Part shown: positions 24,001 through 34,100 of the stretch, in pieces | Numbering within the stretch: the first letter of the stretch is position 1 | How the letters are laid out: each line of letters starts with the position of its first letter | DNA from: Metridium senile | Taxonomy: Eukaryota; Cnidaria; Anthozoa; Actiniaria; Metridiidae | Direction: 5' to 3' | Length of the DNA stretch: 64,000 bases | NCBI GenBank assembly: GCA_949775045.1 | Contig: OX459101.1 | Span: forward strand, 9,079,101 to 9,143,100 | The notes under the pieces: model-generated | What the model saw: the letters and a program-made list of their open reading frames with translations, nothing else | Told to the model about the DNA's origin: nothing | Database searches by the model: none | Made by a program: the position numbers and the translations under genes

Positions 24001-24494
24001 TTCCATGACATCTTTAAGTTAGCAAAAGAACAGCATAACTATAACACACGCTATGCATCTAAACAGAATTTAACTCGCCCGGCAATAAGAACAAATTACG
24101 GAAAATCTACTTTTAAATATATAGCTTCTACTATATGGGAACATGTCCCATCTGAAATAAAAAACCTGTCTTATAACAAATTTAAAGCCCAATTTAAACT
24201 TTATCTGATCATGTCACAAAAATGACCGCTGATATCAAAAATTAACTGTAGATCAATCACGTCTTCACATATCACATGATTTTATATATATATTATTTAT
24301 TACCTGGGTGGCGGCCAACTCGAAAGTGTTAAACTACTTTGGCCACCACACACGTTTTTCTTTTTCCTTATATCTGTAACTCAAAACATAGTATACTTTA
24401 TAAAGAATGTAATCGTTATATTTTACTATTTGTTATATCATTATTGTAAATATAATTATACGTGTGAATAAACAAAAGTCAAAAGTCAAAGTCA
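21061..24494 (+). mobile_element. 5'-truncated non-LTR retrotransposon inside the 51-bp minisatellite
   Basis: The insertion begins within the end of ORF1 (in frame to TAA at 21185, with KYIWTVNGKILLRENENSP, a typical ORF1-tail motif) and continues with ORF2. It ends in a 3' region with a GGTGGC..GCCACC stem (about 24307-24350) and a short AAAAGTC-type tail, after which the 51-bp array resumes. Up to about 26 bp of array sequence (GTCCATTTCTGTATAGGACA and 6 more bases) occurs on both sides and could be a target-site duplication, but the repeat makes this undecidable. Confidence 0.85.
21207..24225 (+). pseudogene. Retrotransposon ORF2 (APE endonuclease + RT), one frameshift
   Basis: The first segment, 21207-23444, encodes an APE endonuclease (LLHCNIRSLSKN, AVTETRLND, GCIYRHPN, ILGDINI, DVSDHLPVF) and the RT fingers and palm (NNYRPISTLSSFSK, FGFRKNHSTEQAV, FLDFSKAFDTINH, GIPQGSTLGPLLF, RIFADDTNIFF). 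It stops just after the FADD motif at a run of ten T (23425-23434). The second segment, continuing in another frame to 24225, encodes the thumb and C-terminal part (KYLGVYLDKNLKWDYHI, LVYPYLSYAIHSWG). A one-base difference in the T run separates the two frames, so the copy is inactive unless the run is a sequencing error. The motif set is CR1/L2/jockey-like. Confidence 0.85.
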
Positions 24495-25268
24495 GTCCAT
24501 TTCTGTATAGGACATACAACCCCCTCAACGGTTATGATTTCGTTTGTTCATTTCTGTATAGGATATACAACCCCCTCAACGGTTATGATTTCGTTTGTCC
24601 ATTTCTGTGTAGGATATACAACCCCCTCAACGGTTGTGATTTCTTTTGTCTATTTCTGTATAGGATATACAACCCCCTCAACGGTTATGATTTCTTTTGT
24701 CCATTTCTGTATAGGATATACAACCCCCTCAACGGTTATGATTTCTTTTGTCCATTTCTGTATAGGATATACAACCCCCTCAACGGTTGTGATTTCTTTT
24801 GTCCATTTCTGTATAGGATATACAACCCCCTCAACGGTTATGATTTCTTTTGTCCATTTCTGTATAGGACATACAACCCCCTCAACGGTTATGATTTCTT
24901 TTATCTATTTCTGTATAGGATATACAACCCCCTCAACGGTTATGATTTCTTTTGTCCATTTCTGTATAGGACATACAACCCCCTCAACGGTTATGATTTC
25001 GTTTGTCCATTTCTGTATAGGATATACAACCCCCTCAACGGTTATGATTTCTTTTGTCCATTTCTGTATAGGATATACAACCCCCTCAACGGTTATGATT
25101 TCGTTTGTCCATTTCTGTATAGGATATACAACCCCCTCAACGGTTATGATTTCTTTTGTCCATTTCTGTATAGGATATACAACCCCCTCAACGGTTATGA
25201 TTTCGTTTGTCCATTTCTATATAGGACATACAACCCCCTCAACGGTTATGATTTCGTTTGTCCATTTT
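24495..25268 (+). repeat. 51-bp minisatellite, right block (about 15 copies)
   Basis: Same 51-bp unit and orientation as at 19973-21060; the GTTATG variant dominates here. The array ends at TTGTCCATTT, followed by TTCATGAATTTTTTGAG, which resembles TCATGAATTATTAATGAG at about 48260 in the array-free relative. Confidence 0.95.
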
Positions 25269-26426
25269 TCATGAATTTTTTGAGTTTTATAAGAAGATTT
25301 ACAACACTCGTGGCGGACATGATTTCTTTTGTCAATATTTTATGAAATATTAATGTGTTTTAGAAGTCACAAATACACTTACTACCATTTCAAACTATAC
25401 TATGAATAATTTGATTTTACAGGCCTCATGCATGGAGTGTTAATGACTGTACCTTCGTCGACGAAAACGAGTTTTGAAATATGTGCAAAAATCCCAATTA
25501 AAAAACCATCAATACTCACTAAATATACAAGAAAATATTCCTCTCCATTAGACTATTATATATTTCAAGGCGATCGCTTGAACTTGATATTTATAATTAA
25601 AAACTAGGCATTTGATAATTCTTATTCAATAAACTGAAAAAGTCTCTACTAAAAAAATGTCCTTAATTTTTTTGCTATTTCTATTTCTATTTCTCTTCGG
25701 CCCTTATTTAAATATTTATGACAATTGGTGTGTATGTTAGTGCCGGTGTTACAAAAATAATTACATATAGAACAATTAAAGAAAAAAGGTTATGAAAATA
25801 AACACGAAATTGAGACGAACACTAGAACGTTATCAAAATATAACATGCATAATCGAAATTGTGACAAATATAAAAACGCTATCAAAAGGAAATAATACAT
25901 GTACTGTATCCAAATTGAAACAAAAATAGGATATATAATAAACATAAACTTCATTTAAAAATATAGAATGTGTTTTAAAAACTGAGGAATAAGAAAATAG
26001 GGCTATATAATTATAAATAAAAAATAACATCAAATTTGTAAAATTTTAAAAATGCAGATCGAATATTAAACAAAAGTTATCTAAATATTCAGTTAAAACT
26101 TTCAATAAACGTTTAACTGAGACTGTTAAATCATAATATTTTAGTTAACACCATATTATAATGGAACAGCAGTTTCCTACTCGGTGTTATAGATTTTATT
26201 GACAGAACACTGAGACAGTTCAAGTAAATTCTCTGAAGATATTTTAGTTAAGATCCTGAAGCCAAAAAAGTATAGAGGTTGTTTCTCAAAAAAGCGAATA
26301 TTTTTTTATATTTTAATAATGATTTTATAATATTTTCTTTTTAGGTAAAATGATTTGAATACGTTAGAATATTTTTATTGATAAAAGTACATATACTTTT
26401 TTATATTAGTTTTTTATATGCATTTT
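25269..26426. other. AT-rich interval, no gene recognised
   Basis: After the minisatellite flank (to about 25370) the sequence is strongly AT-rich with only short ORFs. No splice-supported exon or known repeat was identified. Confidence 0.4.
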
Positions 26427-27300
26427 TTATATTTTTTCATAATTATTTATGTTTTCGTGTTTAGTGAAAAGTATCTGAATACGGTAAAATACTTTTATTG
26501 ATAAAAAAAATACTGATAATTCCCTTTTGACTTTTTTATCGCCATTTTTAATGAACTTTATCTCACCAAGAACCTGCAGCAAATATTCACCCCAAAAAAT
26601 CGCAAAATTATTTTCTTTCAGTAAAGGTGAAGTAAAGTAAAAATACAATGTAATTGTGAATAGAATTGCTAGAAGGCTTGTCATTTTCTTATTATTCTGT
26701 GGATATTTTGGATATATGTAAAAACAATTGACAAGCCTTCTCGTATTTCTATTTATTATCCAAACGGATGCCCAAGTAAATACATATATAAGGTAGTACC
26801 TATTATCGCGCACATCCTATTATCGTGCTTTTTGTAAAAATATAATATATATCTTCTAAAAAACTGCTTCAAAATTAATTAAAACAATTAAGGCTGCTTA
26901 TTCTGTTACAACCAACATTTTGGTCCACTTTTTTAATAAACGTTTATGCAGAATAGAAGATATATATTATTTTTTACGAAAAGCACGATAATAGGATGTG
27001 CGCGATAATAGGTACGACTACCTTACAAGATTATTGACAAAAATATTATTATTTTTCCCACTTGATTCTGTATTGGTGTTTTGGTCTTACCTGGATGAAG
27101 TTAGGCAAATGAAGAGCGAAACCGAGACAGAAAATCAACTAGTTTTTCGAACATAATTATAACGGCAAACCTCTGCAGGTGAGAAAACGATCTCCGGTCA
27201 CAAAAAAACCAATATTCATAATTAGTACCATTAATTATGCTTTGGGTAATTGCAAGTAAGACTGTCGTTAATTCTATTTTCAAGATTAAGTGGGTAAAAG
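26427..27300 (-). CDS. Candidate small secreted protein gene (2 exons, speculative)
   Basis: On the minus strand a good donor (CATCCAG/GTAAGA; exon end 27091) is followed by a good acceptor (ATATCCACAG; exon start 26696). Immediately downstream, ATG at 26684 opens an 85-codon frame ending at 26427. It starts with a hydrophobic signal-like stretch (MTSLLAILFTITLYFYF), then a basic segment including KKVKREL. The intron holds the MITE at 26790-27024. I recognise no family; AT-rich DNA easily yields such ORFs by chance. The exon 1 boundary is a guess. Confidence 0.2.
26790..27024. repeat. MITE with AAGGTAGT..CTATTATCGCGCACATCC inverted ends
   Basis: About 235 bp with inverted ends of about 70 bp: CCTATTATCGCGCACATCCT on the left and AGGATGTGCGCGATAATAGG on the right, continuing through the TCGTGCTTTT and ATATATATCTTCTA arms. 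No ORF. Confidence 0.85.
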
Positions 27301-27637
27301 TTAATCTTCCAAGAAGCAGGAAATGGTACAGTCTTGTGAACAGTTCCGGGATATATATCGGCGATTGTTGACGGCTTTTTTCAAATGAAGATCTATGAGT
27401 GCTATTAATTCAAAGTGCAATACTTTTATTAAGAGGTGGTTAAAAATATTAGATCACCATTTTCAGGCAGTGCCGGGATTATCAAAATGCATGACCCCGG
27501 TTGATAATGGGTAAAAATAAGCGATTAATTTGGTATCTTTTAGAAGACCTTGACCGGCTAGACCTAGAGCTAGACGACCCTAGACCTACTGGCTAGACCT
27601 ACTGGCTAGACCTACTGGCTAGACCTACTGGCTAGAC

Positions 27638-28045
27638 CTAAACCTAATAAATAATAATATGCCTAATTTATATAGCGCTAAATCTCTCGAATAGCTTATA
27701 GCGCTTTACAATCTACTAATGTGTATATGGAGGACTTATCGGACTGCTGAAAACCAGCAGTTTACAATCATGAGTGTGCCTCCGAAGCCTGACTGCTATA
27801 CCGGGAGACAATCCCCTACTCTTTGCTAATCACGGCACAACAGGATCTTTAACGTGCACCTTATATAGGATTAGAGTGAAAGCAGACAGGACCTCCGGCT
27901 TTACGTCTTTATCTGAGAAGACGAGGCACATAGAGAGTAAAGTGTCTTGCCCAAGGACACAACGCAATCGCCCGGGCCGGGAATCGAACCCAGACCAGTA
28001 AGCCCAGAATCCGATCCACTGACCACTAGACCATCACGTCTCTCT
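27638..28045 (-). repeat. tRNA-derived SINE
   Basis: The minus-strand head has A box TGGTCTAGTGG (28033-28023) and B box GGTTCGATTCC (27990-27980), the internal pol III promoter of a tRNA-derived SINE. The body runs to a 3' end with GCGCTATATAAATTAGG and an AATAATAAT tail at about 27645, a tail type shared with non-LTR elements. It is bordered on both sides by CTAGAC-type hexamer repeats. The short plus-strand ORF inside (27774-28001) is not a host gene. Confidence 0.75.
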
Positions 28046-28063
28046 ATAGAGAGAGAGGCATGA

Positions 28064-28187
28064 TGACCTAGACCTAGACCTAGACCTAGACCTAGACCTA
28101 GACCTAGACCTAGACCTAGACCTAGACCTAGACCTAGACCTAGACCTAGACCTAGACCTAGACCTAGACCTAGACCTAGACCTCTAG
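28064..28187 (+). repeat. (CTAGAC)n hexamer microsatellite
   Basis: About 20 perfect copies of GACCTA / CTAGAC adjoin the SINE head. A related 15-bp unit (TAGACCTACTGGC type) lies on the other side at about 27565-27640. Not telomeric (TTAGGG). Confidence 0.95.
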
Positions 28188-28419
28188 AGTTTCACAATTA
28201 CTTCTTGCATAAAATTATAAAAAAAAAAAACATTTCCAAAATGTTCGCGTTCTATAACCCCACATAACATCCACGTGACCCAAGTTGTGTGCGTACATTG
28301 GTTGTTGGTATTATCAGTTATTAGCATAAATACAAAGGTGATTATACAAAATCGCGCACACACGTACTGATTGGTTTGCTATCTCGGATTATCAGCCGAT
28401 AATCACCTTTTCGGACAAA

Positions 28420-28537
28420 ATGGCTGCCAGTTGTCGTTTTGTCACTGTTAGCGAAGATGAAATTGAAAACTTCAAAGAACATGCTGTCCCAAAATCGACT
28501 AAAGAAGCTACAAAGTTTGGTGTAAAGCTATTTATAG
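28420..28537 (+). pseudogene. Orphan first exon within a short repeat element
   Basis: ATG at 28420 opens 39 codons (MAASCRFVTVSEDEIENF...ATKFGVKLF) ending at a clean donor (ATAG/GTATCA). No continuing exon was found downstream. The style resembles N-termini of Crypton/DUF3504-type tyrosine recombinase proteins common in cnidarian genomes; this is from memory and uncertain. It sits between inverted motifs (GGTGATTAT at about 28338 and 28395-28405, AATCACCTTTGTA at 28680) suggesting a non-autonomous element. Confidence 0.3.
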
Positions 28538-29018
28538 GTATCATAGTAAATTTTCACGTTGATTTTTTGTCATTATGCGAGACATAACAATGTTGTTGAC
28601 ACTTTCGCGTGATTGTCGCGCTTTTAAAAAATAAACTATTTTCACTTTCAATGCTGTTTCCTTATTTCATTTTTGAAATAATCACCTTTGTATTTTATTC
28701 ACCTCGGGCGAAGTGATTATCGGTAATCACTTCGGCGAATAATTGTCATGGGTTAATTTGAGAAGGATAATTAACTTTATGTGAGGGGCGTGAAAAATAT
28801 CTTGAGATTCCATTTGTTTTGAAAAAAATAATTTTTGTGGTATACAGTCAATGCTATTAATGTTATCCACATAAGTAGAAATTAACTCGTGAATTTTTTT
28901 TTCGCTCCTCTGCTAACAGGGTACGTTTATTTGTTTTTACCAGTTTAATTTTCAATTTTTACTCTAAATAATATGTAACAGTGAACATTAAATATGAATT
29001 TTGAAATCGATGGCCACT

Positions 29019-29233
29019 ATTACAGCGCGAGGCGCAAAAGTATGACCACTTTTAATATATTCGCATACTTCTATGCATGGACTTTATGCTGTGAAACTAT
29101 AGTTTTTACACGCCTTATTCGGTAAAATCAGACAACTTCACATTAAATGTGTATGTTTAAAGTACAAACTCCCGTGCATGGAAGTATGCGAATTCATTAA
29201 ATGTAGTCATACTTTTGCGCCTCGCGCTGTAAT
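29019..29233. repeat. MITE with ATTACAGCGCGAGGCGCAAA ends
   Basis: Long inverted ends: ATTACAGCGCGAGGCGCAAA at 29019 and its complement ending at 29233, continuing through AAGTATGA and CGCATACTTC. About 215 bp, non-coding. It lies in 28550-31151, where I otherwise see only dispersed repeats, e.g. 29340-29560 with GTGTCGAAACGTCG, resembling a retroelement 3' end. Confidence 0.85.
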
Positions 29234-30180
29234 GCTAGTAGCAAACTTATGTAATATCACTTAATATTTCTTTTAGTGTCAATGTCTTTTATGGTGGACA
29301 ATGTTAATAACATATTGTATGAATTATTTACAATTATTTTATCGACAGGATATGCGAAAGAATAGTTGACCAAATAAAGCCGAAATATTTAAGAAATTGC
29401 AATTATAATTTATGACTATGTACATTACAAATCTCAATGCATAAACATTCTTCATAAAGCCACCGGGTAGTGTCGAAACGTCGAATAAAACTATAAATCT
29501 TGTCCTCGTCAATTTTATTACAATAAAGCTTTAACTTATAAACAAGGTTGTTTTGATTTTTTGGTATAAGTCATAACATCCAATGTAGATGTACATAAAT
29601 ATATACTATGAAAATCACTAGAGTGGTTAAATGTACATTGAAAATTTGGCCTTGGGGGTGTGTCTTTTTGTACCACATGACCAATTTTGAGCAAAATGAT
29701 TGGCCAGAAGCGATCACATTGTACAAAAAAAATTGATCACGTGGACGGAATTTTTGGGGCATGATTACCAGTCTACTGATTTCCATAGTAATATGGAAAA
29801 CTTCTAGCAACATGCAGATGTTTCTGATCCTCGCTTAAAGACGCTTAAGTTACCCCCAACATCAGATATTGTATGTGTTTTCTTCACAAAAAATATACCT
29901 TTCCCAAATTCGTTTGGATGATCACACAGCAAAAGTTCCAAGTCGAGACTGAACTTGACTCTTTTATTTACCAAGGCCAACCTTGAAACTATTGTCTTGT
30001 GATCGGCATCGAAGCAAATTCAGAGAAACAAACGAATTGCAGAAACAAGTGAATCATTCCAACAAAATTCCAGTACTAGAACCTTTGAAACGTTAAAATT
30101 GGATACTATGTGCAAAGATTACTGGCGGTAATCATATTCTAATATAACTTTTTGTCTGAACATGCGCGTACTTTTAATAT

Positions 30181-30309
30181 TTGCATGTCGAATGGGAAAA
30201 AAATTACCCCCACATGAAATATTTGGTTTGCAAACCTATCCTTCAAATTTATGTTAAACTACCGAAATACTTCCATGTCAGCTTAAAATTCTGCCATTCG
30301 ACATGCAAA
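30181..30309. repeat. Short foldback with TTGCATGTCGAATGG ends
   Basis: TTTGCATGTCGAATGG on the left and CCATTCGACATGCAAA on the right are inverted around a 97-bp AT-rich loop. Confidence 0.7.
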
Positions 30310-30597
30310 GAAATGCAAATGAAAAAAAAAAAACCACCGCTGTGCATATCAAATTATGTTGAGAAAACTCCTATTTAACAGTGATTTGTTAATATATCAT
30401 GGGACACATATGGGGCGGACCGGTAGTCCAGCTGCTGTTTTTCATAATAACTTACGTACTACATGCAGTACGGCCATAATATTATAGGACGGTCTCAGTG
30501 GTATTTCCCTTCAAGAACCAAACGGCATAAATTTTAACCCACAATTAATAATAATAATAATTTATTTCATAAGCGCATTCCATTCCGTTCATTGAGC

Positions 30598-30702
30598 ACG
30601 AATGATAGTTTCAAGTCGAGGTTCGAATTGCTGCGCATGGTGAATTATAGTTTTGCTATGCGCAACAACTCGAGCCTCGACCTGGAACTTTTATTCGTGA
30701 CC
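30598..30702. repeat. Foldback with CACGAATGATAG / TTTTATTCGTG ends
   Basis: Arms contain AGTCGAGGTTCGA and TCGAGCCTCGACCTGG, then TGCTGCGCATGG and CTATGCGCAAC, forming an imperfect hairpin. Non-coding. Confidence 0.6.
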
Positions 30703-31151
30703 ACTGAACGTAACTGTGAAAATGTCTATTAACGTTAAGGCCGAAAAAATATACCGTGGAACAATTTTCTCACCAAATACTGTATTTTTAATGCTCGTGA
30801 ATTTTGTTAAATTAATCCCCCCCCCAATAAACTGCTTATAGTTCCATTTGTAAACTATACATAAAAATCTCTAGTGGGCTTATTTCAACTGTAAAAGTAG
30901 AATCGTCAAAACGACGAATTTGTAACTTGAACTCATCGGTCGAAAAAGGTGAATTTCTAATAGTCAACCGCAGTCCCCCATTGTGTCTCTCTTATTGGTT
31001 AGTTGCATATAATTAAGATGTTTACTGCAAAGCTAGCTGTTTGACAGCCGTTAAAAATCAAATTTCTCTGTTTTCGCTTGTTTAGTTCCGTAACTGTTAC
31101 ATGCAGTAGTAAGTTAACGATAAATAAGCTCCATTATATGTTGACACCAAA

Positions 31152-34100
31152 ATGATATCGATAGTTGTGACTACTCTCGGTACTTTGGCATGGATTCTGT
31201 CAAGTCTTACCAGTCCAGTTAAATGCAAAAATGCCGAAGTTATCAAATTCAACGCAGCCAACACAACCACTTTTCGAGACAACAAAACAGGTCTCCATCT
31301 TGTCAATTTTGTGAGAATGAAAAATGTGTTTCTGAATGTAACTGCAACACAAAATCTTCTTGTCAAGAACTTTAATGACTGCCTGATAACATGTGTAGCA
31401 AATCAGCCATGTATCTCAGCTAATTTCGCAAAGAAGCCAACACCAGATGGAAAACATCAGTGTGGACTGATTGATACAGGTCTCTTCAAAAATACAGACA
31501 AACTGCAGGACAATGGAGATTTTGATTTCTTCAACGTGAAGGTGAGAAAAAAGTATTGATATTTGAAATAGAATTAAAATGTGTTCGATATGTCTTCAAG
31601 TGCATGTGATAAGGACTAATTTGAGACTAAAAGTCGTCCTTTTTTTTTGAATTCATATCGATTAGCCGAACAAATATACGGATGATTTGTCCGTCCTCTA
31701 GTGTTAAACGGCTAATCCGCTCAGAACTATTGAAGCTTCTAAGCTAGCACTGTTAATGTTATAAACAGTAACAGTAGTAGAACTCAACCGAAAAACACAG
31801 TTTTCATTTTATTCTGGAATCACCCGAATTTCCTAAATTCAAGGTTATGCCATTTGGATTTCACGCATGCCAGTTACATAGTAGCCTGCGTCACATCCGG
31901 ACTTGATAAAAGTAAAAGAGATGGAAATCGTATAGGAACAAGAGAGGATAAATATTATATTGATAGCGAGTAAACTAGTATAGGCTGCGTCGGTGTTTTG
32001 ATATAAACGATAGGTAATATAATGAAATAAAAAATGTTGACTAAAAAAAAGTAAAGTAATTAAGTCAACATTTTTTACGGTGTTACAAATTTCGTACCTA
32101 TTGAGTAAAAGTGTAAGTTAGCAGCATTAACAGTAAGACTAATTGATCTCAACCAAAAAACACAGTTTTCATTTTGTTTTGGATGTATCCGGATCAATGT
32201 TTCCCCACCTGGAATTTGCTGAATTAAAGGGTATACCGGCCATCTGCATGAATTTCACGCATGCCAGTTACAATATGAGAATGATTGAACTTTCACTTGA
32301 GTAAAAGAGAATTTATTTAGGGAATTTAAGGAATTGAATGGGTAGATAGGTAGATTAATATTGTGGCCAATAAGCAAAGAGCTTGGTTTAACACAGCCGT
32401 CAAACGACTACGCTTGCGTGGCAAACTTTTCACAGCGGTAAACTTGCCATTGTAAACATTATGAATTTTGGACTAGTGTTTGAAGTTGATGTATAAAAAA
32501 AATCCCTAAATATATAAGCTTGAATTTTCGTGAACATAACCTTTGTTATATTGTGAAACAACCCTTCATTTACACTATTGTATTTTAATTTACATTTTGA
32601 GAAAAAAAGCGATGAAAGTGCACGTGTTCTCCACATTTTTTTATAAAGTCCGCACGATTGCTAGATTTGTGTGCTGGATCAATTTTTTTTTTTTTTACGC
32701 GCATGCGTGGTCGTTTTGAACGCTGTGTTGCTTGGTTTAGTTTTTACAAATTAAAATTCTGGAAGCTTATTGGCTTGTCAGCGCGCTGCAATTGGCTCAG
32801 GAATTTACACCTGGATAAGGAAATAATTGCTATCGTAAAGATGGATATCAAAGGATGTTCTAAACACATTTTAGGAATAATTCATTTATCACAACTCTTT
32901 TAATCACAGAAAAAATGCTTCTTCACTCCATGCAAGAATGGCGGTGTTTGTATTCCACTTGACTACAAAAGTGATACATATACTTGTAAATGCCCATTGA
33001 AATACAAGGGAGACCACTGCGAGATTAAAAAGCCTATAATGGGTATATTCATAAAATACAGACTTATACGCCGAATCGAAATATGGCGTCAAATTTGAAT
33101 AACTATTGTTCTTGACTGACTAGCCTCGTATACATGTGAAAACTCTATTGTGTTCAACGTGAACACGAGGCTAGCCAGACCAGAACAATAGTTATTAAAA
33201 TTGGACGCCATATTTCAATCCGGTCTATGCATTAGGTTTCAATCGATCCTTCAACTTCACTACCACCACTGTTACTACCGTTAATAAGCAGCCACTTACA
33301 ACTACGATCACTGTCCGCCTCAATTATGCAACCATCACTATTACTTTCACATGCACATTACTATATCACTATCACCATTAACACCGTTAACACCCGTGCA
33401 ACAACCACTAACATTATCACCACCACTTCACTCACAACCATGCACCATAACAATTACCACTACCTCTACTACTGCCACTATCATCACTACCACCTCCATC
33501 TAGCTCCACTACTACTACCACCACCACCACCACTACTACCTCCAATACTTCCACCACTCTATCACGACCACCCCCAAACCACTACCACCCCCAAACCACT
33601 ACCGTTTCCACCACTACTTCCACCCCTACCACTATCACCACTACTACTAGCACCATCACCACTACCACCACCAACACCATTACCATTACCATCACCATCA
33701 CACCCAATAGCGCCACCATTACCACTACAACCCCCAGTACCCCTCCACTACCACAACCTCTTCCACAACAACTATATTACTACCAATACCACTACCTCTA
33801 GATCCAGCAACCAGCCACTACTACTACTGGTACTCGTCCAGCTTCTACTAGTACTACATTGTACACTGAGGGTCCTGAAGGGGGGTCCGAATCCCATTTC
33901 CCAGTTTATATTTGGACCAAATCCCAGTCAAAAATCACATAACCCCATCAGTTCTGCTCAAGTTTTCAATCCCATTCCCATTCCCATTTTCTATTGTTCT
34001 TTTATTTGTAAATCCCAGTCCAAGTGTATCCAATCCCATTTTCCCAGTCAAAAATAAGGCAAATCCCAACTCCCATTTCCCCCCTTCACGACCCATAGAC

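Noticed and set aside
24464..25345. Two overlapping open frames of 246-293 codons
   Set aside because: Same 51-bp repeat in two frames; no gene-like start, splice sites or non-repeat domain.
28064..28187. Telomere repeat
   Set aside because: The hexamer is CTAGAC/GACCTA, not the TTAGGG of metazoan telomeres, and host genes lie on both sides.
33326..34057. 243-codon Pro/Thr/His-rich ORF
   Set aside because: Translation of the ACC/ACT repeat in an intron; the flanking exons splice past it.
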